From: Moraxellaceae bacterium UBA2031
GTDB taxonomy: Bacteria > Pseudomonadota > Gammaproteobacteria > Pseudomonadales > Moraxellaceae
Direction of reading: 5' to 3'
Length of the DNA: 7,264 bases
NCBI GenBank assembly: GCA_002333145.1
Contig: DDBN01000019.1
Span: 801 to 8,064, forward strand
Part shown: positions 1-6,741 of the stretch, in pieces
How the letters are laid out: the number at the start of each line of letters is the position of its first letter
Position numbering within the stretch: position 1 is the first letter of the stretch
Made by a program: the position numbers and the translations under genes
Notes under the pieces: model-generated
Database searches by the model: none
Told to the model about the DNA's origin: nothing
The model's input: only the letters and a program-made list of their open reading frames with translations

Positions 1-1557
1 GACAATTACGGTGACGATCCCACCGCCACCTGGACGCTGGACAAGGTGCGCAAAGCCCAGCATGCGCACGGAATATCCGTTATGCATATCCGAAAGAACA
101 GCGCCGATAAATGGGAAGTAGTCATCGGCTCCTACTACAACCGCCGCCTCACCGGCCGCTCACCGATGGAGATGACAGGCCCCGCTGCCGGCAATGCGCT
201 ATTAAAAACTGTTGCTGACGCCACAGGCACTCGAGCCTACGGCACGCTCAACAACTGCGGCAACGGCTTCACCCCTTGGGGGACATACCTTACCTGCGAA
301 GAAAATTTCAACGGTTATTTCGGTACCACTTCCGGCATAGACACTCGTGACACACACATGAAACGCTATGGTATTTCCGCGCTGGAATCCGGTTATCGCT
401 GGGAGGAGTTTGATGACCGCTTTGATTATGTGAAAGACCCGAACGAATCCAACCGCTTTGGCTGGATTGTAGAAATCGATCCATTTGATCCCAACTCGAT
501 TCCGAAAAAACGCACTGCCCTCGGCCGATTCAAGCATGAAAATGTTGCGATTACGCTCTCCAAGGATGGCCATGTCGTAGCCTATATGGGTGATGATCAG
601 GCCAACGATTATGTTTACAAGTTTGTTTCTGACCGCGCCTATGTAGAAGGAAGTGCATCCCTGAATCGCGACTTACTGGATAGCGGCAAACTCTATGTCG
701 CAAAGTTTACCAACGGCGCTGCCTCAAACGACATGATGGGTGTTGGCGAATGGATTCATCTCGACAAGACCGCCAATGCCACTCTAGCAGCAGACAACAT
801 CAGCTTTCCTGATCAGGCGGCAGTGCTGATAAAAACTCGTATGGCAGCCGATGCCGTTGGCGCCACGAAAATGGATCGTCCAGAGTGGGTCACTGTGCAC
901 CCCACCACACAGGAGGTCTATCTGACGTTGACCAACAACTCCAGCCGCACACTGGCTACCGTTGATGATGCCAATCCACGCGAAGCTAACCGTTTTGGCC
1001 AGATCATTCGCTGGCGCGAAGCCGGCGGCGACCCTGCCTCTATTTCCGCATTCGAGTGGGACCTGTTTGTATTGGCCGGCAATCCGCTGAAATACCCAAA
1101 GCCAGATCTTCGCGGCGGCTCGGACAACATCACCATCGACAATACCTTCAACAGCCCGGATGGGCTGGCCTTTGATGCCGATGGCAGACTCTGGATACAG
1201 ACTGATGGCAACTACAGCAGCACCAGTCATTACCAGGGACAGGGTAATAATCAGATGCTGGTGGCTGATGTGAAAACGAAAAAAATTGAACGCTTTCTGG
1301 TTGGCCCTGCCGGCTGTGAAATTACGGGCATTACTTGGACACCGGATAGCAAAACACTATTCATCAATGTGCAACATCCTGGCGAAGCGGGCGGCCATCC
1401 AAATGCGCCAATCCCAACTAGCGGCATGGACATGGACGTTTTTCTAGCAAATAACCCGACATCGTTCAGTTCTTGGCCAGATCGTAACCCAGACAGCCGC
1501 CCACGCTCGTCGACAGTGGTTATCACGAAGAATGATGGCGGCAAGATTGGCCTGTGA
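1..1557 (+). CDS. phoX: PhoX-family (DUF839) alkaline phosphatase, 5'-truncated by window edge
   Basis: This is the C-terminal part of a PhoX-type phosphatase. The reading frame is open from the first base, so the true start lies upstream; the GTG at position 46 is internal. 518 residues are visible, and full-length relatives are longer, so the N-terminus with any Tat signal peptide is missing. Family hallmarks, numbered from the first visible codon, are an NCGNGFTPWGT segment at about 85-95 followed by TCEEN at about 98-102, GRFKHE at about 175-180, YMGDD at about 195-199, NSPDGLAFDADGRLW at about 384-398 and a final block ending FINVQHPGE near 462. PhoX enzymes are exported, cofactor-loaded (iron and calcium) phosphomonoesterases that release phosphate from organic esters. 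The Cys in the NCGNG motif corresponds to the conserved cysteine that ligates iron in characterised PhoX. Related DUF839 proteins without proven phosphatase activity exist, so the family call is firmer than the activity. Any Pho box would lie outside the window. Confidence 0.9.
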   Translation, partial: DNYGDDPTATWTLDKVRKAQHAHGISVMHIRKNSADKWEVVIGSYYNRRLTGRSPMEMTGPAAGNALLKTVADATGTRAYGTLNNCGNGFTPWGTYLTCEENFNGYFGTTSGIDTRDTHMKRYGISALESGYRWEEFDDRFDYVKDPNESNRFGWIVEIDPFDPNSIPKKRTALGRFKHENVAITLSKDGHVVAYMGDDQANDYVYKFVSDRAYVEGSASLNRDLLDSGKLYVAKFTNGAASNDMMGVGEWIHLDKTANATLAADNISFPDQAAVLIKTRMAADAVGATKMDRPEWVTVHPTTQEVYLTLTNNSSRTLATVDDANPREANRFGQIIRWREAGGDPASISAFEWDLFVLAGNPLKYPKPDLRGGSDNITIDNTFNSPDGLAFDADGRLWIQTDGNYSSTSHYQGQGNNQMLVADVKTKKIERFLVGPAGCEITGITWTPDSKTLFINVQHPGEAGGHPNAPIPTSGMDMDVFLANNPTSFSSWPDRNPDSRPRSSTVVITKNDGGKIGL

Positions 1558-1575
1558 CGCATCCTTTCTGCACGT

Positions 1576-1608
1576 AAAAAAGGGCCACACATTGTGCGGC
1601 CCTTTTTT
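1576..1608. terminator. bidirectional intrinsic terminator between convergent genes
   Basis: Six A residues (1576-1581) precede the arm GGGCC, one mismatch (A1587/C1597), CACA, a one-base centre and TGTG, then GGCCC and six T residues (1603-1608). The hairpin has a U-tract in both directions. It sits 18 nt after the phoX stop and 21 nt after the ATPase stop on the other strand, so it can end both transcripts. Confidence 0.93.
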
Positions 1609-1629
1609 ATTTACGATAGCCTACTCGAA

Positions 1630-4197
1630 TCAAGCAGGTAGCTGCCCACCACGAATGGCAGAACCCGGCATCATCATCCTGATTATCTGAAACCAGATAA
1701 CGCTGGCCACGCCTAGCGCCAATGCCAACACAAGCTCGTGAAAAGGCAGCGGCGCAAACCGCAACAATCGGCTTAGCGCTGGCACGTACAGCGACAGCAT
1801 AAGAATCAACAGCGTCACTCCCGTTACCCCCCATAGCACCGGATTCGGCGTGCGCAACGAAGCCAGCAAAGAATGCGCACGAGTGCGATTGGAAAAGATC
1901 AGTGCAAGATTGGACATCACTAGGGTGACAAAGGCGAAAGCACGCGCCTCAGCTTCTGGCAGTTGCTGCTGCGCAAAAATGTATGCCCCCATCACAACCA
2001 CTAGCACACCGACCCCCTGCAACAACGCCAGCAGAAATGTCATGCCGCCAAACAGAGGAACATTAGGGTCCCGTGGCGGCCGTCGCATGATATCTGCTTC
2101 TGCCGGTTCGTTTTCAAACGCGATCGAACAAGCCGGATCAATGATGAGCTCAAGAAAAGCAATATGCATAGGAAAGAGCATGGCTGGCATGCCAAACAGC
2201 GCTGGCAACAGCGCCATTCCGGCAATTGGCACATGCACGGCAAGAATGTATGACATCGACTTGCGCAAATTATCGAATATGCGGCGGCCCAATTTTATCG
2301 CCCGCACAATCGACGCAAAATTGTCATCCATCAACACGAGAGAGGACGCCTCACGTGCAACATCAGTACCCCTTCCCCCCATGGCAATTCCAACATGCGC
2401 CGCCTTAAGTGCTGGCGCATCATTCACACCATCACCCGTCATGGCGACAATATCGCCATTGGCTTTAAATGCTTGCACGATGCGTAACTTCTGCTCCGGC
2501 GAAATACGCGCACAGACACTCACCGTGTTGATATGCGCCTGCAGTTCAGCATCACTCATGGCGGCCATGGCATCGCCTGACAAGACATCTCCCGCTCGTA
2601 TTCCTGCTTGAGTAGCGATAGTGCGTGCCGTCGCCGGATAATCGCCGGTAATCATCACCACACGAATACCGGCTTCATGACTTTCACGAACCGCGGCCAT
2701 AATTTCGGGGCGCAAGGGGTCATACAATCCAAGCAACCCAACAAACTCAAAATCAAAATCGTGCTCACTGCCCGGCCACTCTTCTCCGGCAAACCGCGCT
2801 TGCGCAAAAGCAAGCACTCGCAGCCCCGATTTCGCCATCGCATTCACATCATCTGAAATTTTTTGGCGATGTTCTGCATCAAGATGACAGAGATCAACAA
2901 TTGCCTCTGGGGCCCCTTTTGCCGCCACTTCATGCACCGTGCCGCTGGTGGCACGCCATACATGCGACATCGCACGCAACTCTGGCGTCAGACCATAGTC
3001 ATGCTGCAACTCCCAGTCCCGATACAGATGCTCGGTGTTGGCCAGAAAATGCTCGCCCAAGCGGTGAAAGGCCTGCTCCATTGGATCGAAGGGATCAGTT
3101 TCGCTGGCTAAAATGGCGAACTCCACCAGCGTGTGCACAACTTCCGGCAACTCGGCCGGCGTTGCGTTGTAATCCACATCAATAATGGTTGTACCCACTT
3201 GTAAGCGCGACACCGTCATACGGTTTTCTGTCAGCGTGCCCGTCTTATCGACACACAGCACAGAAGTAGCACCCAAGGTTTCAATGGCATTTATGCGACG
3301 GGTTAAAACATTTTCTTGCGACAGCCGCCGCGCTCCTAGAGCAGGAAAGATGGCAAGTACAACGGGATACTCTTCCGGTAACATGGCCATCGCTAACGCG
3401 ATACCTGCCAACAAAGCCTGCATCCAATCACCATGCATCAGACCATGCACAAGTACTAACGCAAGACTGAGGCAAAACGCCAAGATTGCGAGGGTGCTCA
3501 CCAGTTTTGCGGTTTGTTTTTGCAGTGGTGAGCGTTCGGTCTGCACGGACTCCAGTGCCGAGCCAATATTGCCGATTTCACTGCGGGAGCCTGTCGCCGT
3601 CACGCGGGCAATCCCTTTGCCTCGCACCACCAGCGTGCCGGAATACACAAAAGGCAAATTATCGCCGCCCGGCCGGCTTGGCACGGCATCGATGCTTGCC
3701 GATACTTTCTCAACCGCCACTGACTCGCCGGTTAGCAGTGACTCATCCACTTGCATAACATTGGCAGAGAGCAATACACCATCAGCGGGAATACGGTCAC
3801 CCTCGCCCAGAATAACAATGTCGCCCGGCACAACATCGCAACCCGCAATATGTTGTTGCTGACCATCGCGTATCACCAATGCACGGGGGCTGGTGAGGTC
3901 ACGCAAAGCATCAATAGCCCTCTCAGTCTTACCTTCCTGATACAAAGTGAGGCTCAGAGTGACCAGCACAAAACCAAATAGCACCAGGCCTTCTTGCAAG
4001 TCACCAAACAGCAGATAGAGACCGCCGGCGCCCAGCAGCAACAGAAACATCGGTTCGCGCAGCGTTTCCCGGAGAATGCTGAATAATGTGCGGTGCTTGC
4101 CGCCGGGTAGCCCGTTGGGACCTACCTCGACCAGTTTACGGGCCGCCTCTGCTGCGCTGAGCCCCTGCAGATTTTTTGTCTCGTCACTCATTGGCAT
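1630..4197 (-). CDS. cation-translocating P-type ATPase (P2-like, ten helices, substrate unassigned)
   Basis: A complete 855-residue P-type ATPase that would use ATP to move a cation across the inner membrane. Domains in order: N-terminal cation-ATPase segment (about 10-45); helices 1-2 (about 46-88); actuator domain with LTGES at 155-159; helices 3-4 (about 231-285) with PEEYP at 274-278; phosphorylation motif DKTGTLT at 317-323 (Asp317); nucleotide-binding KGAPE at 427-431; TGD at 517-519; TGDGVNDAP at 587-595; and six C-terminal helices (about 648-840). The heavy-metal CPx motif and N-terminal metal-binding domains of P1B pumps are absent. Helix 4 has PEEYP rather than the PEGLP of calcium pumps, and helix 6 reads ELIIDP. 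The ion is therefore not predictable from close homology. The ATG at 4197 follows AAAGGA (4208-4203) by 5 nt; a second in-frame ATG at 4191 is possible. The gene lies 65 nt downstream of the VIT-like gene on the same strand and is probably co-transcribed with it. Confidence 0.93.
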   Translation of the reverse strand: MPMSDETKNLQGLSAAEAARKLVEVGPNGLPGGKHRTLFSILRETLREPMFLLLLGAGGLYLLFGDLQEGLVLFGFVLVTLSLTLYQEGKTERAIDALRDLTSPRALVIRDGQQQHIAGCDVVPGDIVILGEGDRIPADGVLLSANVMQVDESLLTGESVAVEKVSASIDAVPSRPGGDNLPFVYSGTLVVRGKGIARVTATGSRSEIGNIGSALESVQTERSPLQKQTAKLVSTLAILAFCLSLALVLVHGLMHGDWMQALLAGIALAMAMLPEEYPVVLAIFPALGARRLSQENVLTRRINAIETLGATSVLCVDKTGTLTENRMTVSRLQVGTTIIDVDYNATPAELPEVVHTLVEFAILASETDPFDPMEQAFHRLGEHFLANTEHLYRDWELQHDYGLTPELRAMSHVWRATSGTVHEVAAKGAPEAIVDLCHLDAEHRQKISDDVNAMAKSGLRVLAFAQARFAGEEWPGSEHDFDFEFVGLLGLYDPLRPEIMAAVRESHEAGIRVVMITGDYPATARTIATQAGIRAGDVLSGDAMAAMSDAELQAHINTVSVCARISPEQKLRIVQAFKANGDIVAMTGDGVNDAPALKAAHVGIAMGGRGTDVAREASSLVLMDDNFASIVRAIKLGRRIFDNLRKSMSYILAVHVPIAGMALLPALFGMPAMLFPMHIAFLELIIDPACSIAFENEPAEADIMRRPPRDPNVPLFGGMTFLLALLQGVGVLVVVMGAYIFAQQQLPEAEARAFAFVTLVMSNLALIFSNRTRAHSLLASLRTPNPVLWGVTGVTLLILMLSLYVPALSRLLRFAPLPFHELVLALALGVASVIWFQIIRMMMPGSAIRGGQLPA

Positions 4198-4262
4198 TGC
4201 ATTCCTTTACGCTACGCTCATTAACGTCACCTTGATTAGCGAGTCATCAATCAGGGGCATAT

Positions 4263-4961
4263 TCAGATTACCGCACCAAAGAGTCTGCCAATTCCCGCTG
4301 TGATACCCAACGCCAGCGCACCCCAAAACATGACGCGCCCAGCGCCACGCCAGACGCTCGCCCCACCAGCACGCGCTGCAAGCCCGCCCAACAGTCCCAA
4401 AAATAGCAGCGAAGCGCCTGATACGGCAGGAATAAGCGAGGAGGCGGGAGCCGCCAACACCATCAGTAGTGGAAGCGCAGCCCCCACTGCAAAAGTACTG
4501 GCCGATGCTACAGCCGCCTGCACAGGTCGAGCAGTAACCGTATGCGAAATCCCTAACTCATCCCGTGCATGCGCGCCCAGTGCATCATGTTCCATCAGCT
4601 GCAGGGCAACCTGCCGAGCCAGTGACTCGTCTAATCCCCGCGCAACATAAATATGCGTTAACTCATCCTGTTCCGATTCAATATCGGTCGCTAACTCGTG
4701 ACGTTCACGCGTAAGATCAGCCTGTTCGGTGTCGGATTGTGAGCTCACCGATACATACTCTCCTGCAGCCATCGACATTGCTCCAGCCACCAGACCTGCC
4801 ACACCGGTGATGAGTATCTCATGACTGGCGGTGCCCGCTGCCGCCACACCCACGATTAAGGCGGCCGTGGACACAATGCCATCGTTGGCGCCCAGCACGG
4901 CTGCACGTAGCCAACCGATACGGTCTGTGCGGTGCAACTCGACCGAAGGATGATGACTCAT
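4263..4961 (-). CDS. VIT1/CCC1 family iron/manganese transporter
   Basis: A complete 232-residue member of the VIT1/CCC1 family, whose known members move Fe2+ or Mn2+ out of the cytosol, into vacuoles in eukaryotes. Helix 1 carries the typical GANDGIVST segment (about 24-32, Asp27). Helix 2 carries the Met- and Gly-rich GAMSMAAGEYVSVSSQ segment (60-75). A charged cytosolic stretch follows (about 78-140), then three hydrophobic segments (about 150-171, 176-197 and 208-231). The cytosolic stretch has Glu86, Glu89, Glu97 and Glu100, a spacing I associate with the metal-binding domain of eukaryotic VIT1, plus Met123-Glu124. No fused ferritin-like domain is present. The ATG at 4961 is preceded by GAGG (4973-4970) with 8 nt spacing. 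It is the first gene of a likely operon with the downstream P-type ATPase. Iron and manganese are both plausible substrates; the sequence does not decide between them. Confidence 0.92.
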   Translation of the reverse strand: MSHHPSVELHRTDRIGWLRAAVLGANDGIVSTAALIVGVAAAGTASHEILITGVAGLVAGAMSMAAGEYVSVSSQSDTEQADLTRERHELATDIESEQDELTHIYVARGLDESLARQVALQLMEHDALGAHARDELGISHTVTARPVQAAVASASTFAVGAALPLLMVLAAPASSLIPAVSGASLLFLGLLGGLAARAGGASVWRGAGRVMFWGALALGITAGIGRLFGAVI

Positions 4962-5153
4962 GATGATGGCCTCAGTGAAAACAGCGAATCGAAAAATAGC
5001 CTATTAAGGTAACGCAATACGCACCTGAACGACATTACTGCATAACCGAACCGAAACTCGCATCCAACTCTGTTTACAAAATTTTATTGCGCATTAGCAC
5101 TTTCAGTATTAAAAAATTACCGAAGATTCATTTTTTTCGGCTAGTGACCTAAT
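4962..5153 (-). promoter_or_regulatory. AT-rich leader upstream of the VIT-ATPase unit, promoter tentative
   Basis: No coding region is supported here. Because a terminator closes the preceding gene at 5154, the promoter for the VIT and ATPase genes should lie in this stretch. The best -10-like hexamer on the minus strand is TAAAAT (5086-5081), five of six matches to consensus, but no convincing -35 sits 16-18 nt upstream. It would give a leader of roughly 110 nt. I could not recognise a clear Fur or MntR operator. Confidence 0.3.
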
Positions 5154-5186
5154 AAAAAAAGGGCCGCTGACAAGCGACCCTTTTTT
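5154..5186 (-). terminator. intrinsic terminator after the PF04020 gene
   Basis: Read on the minus strand, GGGTCGCT (5180-5173), a TGTC loop and AGCGGCCC (5168-5161) form an eight-pair stem with one T-G wobble, followed by seven T residues (5160-5154). An A-run (5186-5181) precedes it, so the structure also has U-tract symmetry. On the plus strand the wobble becomes a C/A mismatch, which makes the minus direction the stronger one. It lies 16 nt after the stop of the 5203-5577 gene. Confidence 0.9.
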
Positions 5187-5202
5187 AAATCCATGCAGCT
5201 TG

Positions 5203-5577
5203 TTAGCTTCGTTCAATCTTGACCACTAACTTGTTCTTTCCAATCAGCATGGAGCCTACTGCATGCATAAAGGCAACGATGGCCCAAGCACCCAAAGCAG
5301 ACCAAAAACCGGCGATTGTAAAGCCTGGCAGCAGCCATGCCACCAATCCAAAGACGGCCGCATTAATCACCAGCAGAAAAAATCCGAGCGAGAGGATCGT
5401 GATGGGCAAGGTCAGCACAATCAGCAAAGGACGCACGATGGTATTGGCAATGCCCAGCAGCAGCGCGGCCCAGAACAAAGTGCTGTATTGGGCAACATTA
5501 ACACCATCAAGCAGATAGTCGGCCAGCCCGAGTCCGCAAGCACTCAGCAGCAGGCGCAGTAGCATCTGGTAAACCAT
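5203..5577 (-). CDS. phage-holin-family / DUF360-type four-helix membrane protein (PF04020)
   Basis: A 124-residue, strongly hydrophobic protein with four predicted membrane segments at about 5-22, 30-48, 53-83 (long, probably one helix plus a re-entrant or extended part) and 87-112, and a short basic tail ending KNKLVVKIERS. The block NTIVRPLLIVLTLPITILSLG (45-65), then LLVINA (68-73) and GFWSALGAW (90-98), is the signature of PF04020. That family is named after mycobacterial holins but is mostly found as a chromosomal membrane protein of unknown role. No lysis genes are nearby, so a holin function is not supported. The start at 5577 is firm: GGAGGT (5588-5583) lies 5 nt upstream. The gene follows the desaturase by 88 nt on the same strand, with a terminator hairpin between them. 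Confidence 0.9.
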   Translation of the reverse strand: MVYQMLLRLLLSACGLGLADYLLDGVNVAQYSTLFWAALLLGIANTIVRPLLIVLTLPITILSLGFFLLVINAAVFGLVAWLLPGFTIAGFWSALGAWAIVAFMHAVGSMLIGKNKLVVKIERS

Positions 5578-5588
5578 CGCACACCTCC

Positions 5589-5620
5589 AAAAACAAAGAG
5601 GCCGCTACAGTAGCGGCCTC
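5589..5620 (-). terminator. terminator hairpin after the desaturase, abutting the next ribosome binding site
   Basis: Positions 5598-5608 and 5610-5620 are perfect 11-base inverted arms (GAGGCCGCTAC / GTAGCGGCCTC) around a single base. On the minus strand the stem is followed by TTTGTTTTT (5597-5589), giving a classical intrinsic terminator for the desaturase gene. The next bases are the GGAGGT ribosome binding site of the PF04020 gene, leaving no room for a separate promoter between them. Confidence 0.85.
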
Positions 5621-5665
5621 TAACCCCCCTCACAAGCGGTAAGGGTATGAATTACGTGTACCGCC

Positions 5666-6568
5666 TTAGGATATGCTGCGCACAGCCTCCGGCAATAATC
5701 CAACATCAGCTGGTTGCGGGCGAGGCAAAACAATCACCTCTGCAGCTGGAACAGCGCCATCACGGGAGTGGCGATAATGGCATGCTGACAGCAGAACGGA
5801 GTCGCAGCGCACACCCGCCGGCATACGATGAACCAAGCTGGCATCCAGTGCAGGCAAACGACTCCAATGCACATGTGGCTTAAGGTGATGCGCGGTGTGG
5901 TAGCCAAGATTCCAAGAGATAAGATTGTAAAGTCGGCTAGTGGTATTACGCGATGCGGTGAGGTGCGAACTGGTGTCCAGATCGGAATGCTGCATATAGG
6001 TGTTGTCGAGCAGGCCCAAATACATGATGGGCATGGGTGCCACAAAGAGCAGCAACGCCTTGACCGGATCGATCATCACAAACACGCCAAGCACCAGCAA
6101 GCTCACCGATGCCCACAACTTAAAGCGGCGGAACATCTCAGGGTATGCGCGGCCAATACGCCAGATTTCCGGGTAAATGCGCAAGGCACCGGTCACATCG
6201 TAACGCACTCGTGACATGACGCGGCCATTCTCCAAGCGCCAATGCGACGGGTCTTTCGCCTGATCGAGATAATCTTTGTGGTGCCCGACATTGTGATGAA
6301 GCGTCCAGGCATACGGTGGTACGCCTGTTTCAAGAAACAGAACAACCTCATACACCCGGTTCATCCAAGGGGCCATGAAGGTAGGCACGTGATGATGATT
6401 ATGGGCGATAGAGCCCGGCAGCGCTGAAAGCGAAAGCAGCGTCAGCATCACTCCGGCAACGATCCAGAGGGAGTCGATGAAGAAGAAAGTGGCAAGCTGG
6501 ATGGTCAAGAAAATGAGAACGATGGCAGATGGAAGGCGATCTTCCTTGTACCGGTACATCTGGCGCAT
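5666..6568 (-). CDS. membrane fatty acid desaturase family protein (three histidine boxes)
   Basis: A 300-residue integral membrane protein of the fatty acid desaturase superfamily (PF00487). These di-iron enzymes introduce double bonds or hydroxyl groups into lipids at the inner membrane. The metal-binding histidine clusters are HNHHH at 56-60, HHNVGHH at 91-97 and HTAHH at 224-228, with a further His194 in the YMQHSDLD segment. Hydrophobic stretches lie at about 13-31, 33-52, 151-166 and 169-188. After the third box the usual HWSRLPAL block is followed by a tail of about 58 residues that looks poorly conserved and contains a Pro-rich stretch. The ATG at 6568 has AGGAGG (6578-6573) only 4 nt upstream; an alternative in-frame ATG at 6559 would be 13 nt away. 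The gene is divergent from the TPM-domain gene. Substrate and double-bond position cannot be inferred; hydroxylase or carotenoid-modifying relatives are not excluded. Confidence 0.87.
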   Translation of the reverse strand: MRQMYRYKEDRLPSAIVLIFLTIQLATFFFIDSLWIVAGVMLTLLSLSALPGSIAHNHHHVPTFMAPWMNRVYEVVLFLETGVPPYAWTLHHNVGHHKDYLDQAKDPSHWRLENGRVMSRVRYDVTGALRIYPEIWRIGRAYPEMFRRFKLWASVSLLVLGVFVMIDPVKALLLFVAPMPIMYLGLLDNTYMQHSDLDTSSHLTASRNTTSRLYNLISWNLGYHTAHHLKPHVHWSRLPALDASLVHRMPAGVRCDSVLLSACHYRHSRDGAVPAAEVIVLPRPQPADVGLLPEAVRSIS

Positions 6569-6624
6569 GCATCCTCCTGCCGGCGTTTTCTTATGATGAC
6601 TTCATGTCTGCCGGGCGCTCGTTT

Positions 6625-6653
6625 ATTGAACACGTTGGCATGACCACTGCCAA
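6625..6653 (-). promoter_or_regulatory. candidate sigma-70 promoter of the desaturase gene
   Basis: On the minus strand TTGGCA (6653-6648; five of six matches to the -35 consensus) is separated by exactly 17 nt from TTCAAT (6630-6625; four of six matches to the -10 consensus). Transcription would begin near 6618, giving a leader of about 50 nt before the ATG at 6568. This is the best-spaced pair in the divergent region. No comparably good plus-strand promoter was found. Confidence 0.5.
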
Positions 6654-6656
6654 TGT
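6632..6656. promoter_or_regulatory. 25-bp inverted repeat, candidate operator
   Basis: The arms ACGTTGGCA (6632-6640) and TGCCAATGT (6648-6656) are inverted repeats with eight of nine bases paired and a 7-nt spacer; the inner TTGGCA/TGCCAA is perfect. It lies near the middle of the divergent intergenic region and covers the -35 and spacer of the candidate desaturase promoter, where a repressor site would be expected. The regulator is not identifiable from the window. Confidence 0.45.
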
Positions 6657-6729
6657 CGTTCGTCCGAAAGCACAGCCGCTCCGACCGAACTCGACAATGC
6701 TCGCCATACAGGCACAATTGAGGGGTCAC

Positions 6730-6735
6730 GGAGAA
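6730..6735 (+). promoter_or_regulatory. ribosome binding site deciding the TPM gene start
   Basis: GGAGAA lies 6 nt before the ATG at 6742. The frame stays open upstream as far as 6529, but those residues show no family similarity and would overlap the desaturase start, so this site fixes the start at 6742. Confidence 0.7.
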
Positions 6736-6741
6736 GTTGTT

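Noticed and set aside
1850..2611. 253-codon open frame on the plus strand inside the ATPase gene
   Set aside because: It lies wholly antisense to a gene with clear P-type ATPase motifs, and its translation is low-complexity Ser/Ala/Thr-rich without family resemblance. It is a codon-usage shadow.
3185..3862. 225-codon plus-strand open frame antisense to the ATPase actuator and membrane region
   Set aside because: Same reasons: no recognisable domain, and full overlap with a well-supported gene.
4230..4256. Imperfect hairpin (CCTTGATT / AATCAGGG) between the VIT and ATPase genes
   Set aside because: Eight-base arms with a wobble or mismatch and an 11-base loop, and no U-tract on the minus strand. 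Too weak to call a terminator, though it might be a minor RNA structure.
5120..5140. CCGAA / TTCGG inverted repeat near a T-run upstream of the VIT gene
   Set aside because: Only five paired bases with an 11-base loop; probably chance in an AT-rich leader.
5203..5577. Phage lysis holin or prophage remnant
   Set aside because: The family name is historical. No endolysin, integrase, attachment site or other phage gene is nearby, and neighbours are housekeeping genes.
5636..5664. GCGGTA / TACCGC inverted repeat just after the desaturase stop
   Set aside because: Six-base arms with a 17-base loop. The much stronger hairpin at 5598-5620 explains termination.
5828..6214. 128-codon plus-strand open frame antisense to the desaturase
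   Set aside because: It overlaps the histidine-box region of the desaturase and has no family features; its His/Gln-rich composition reflects the reverse complement.
6529..6741. N-terminal extension of the TPM-domain gene to an ATG at 6529
   Set aside because: The extension overlaps the desaturase start and ribosome binding site, shows no TPM similarity, and a good ribosome binding site marks the ATG at 6742.
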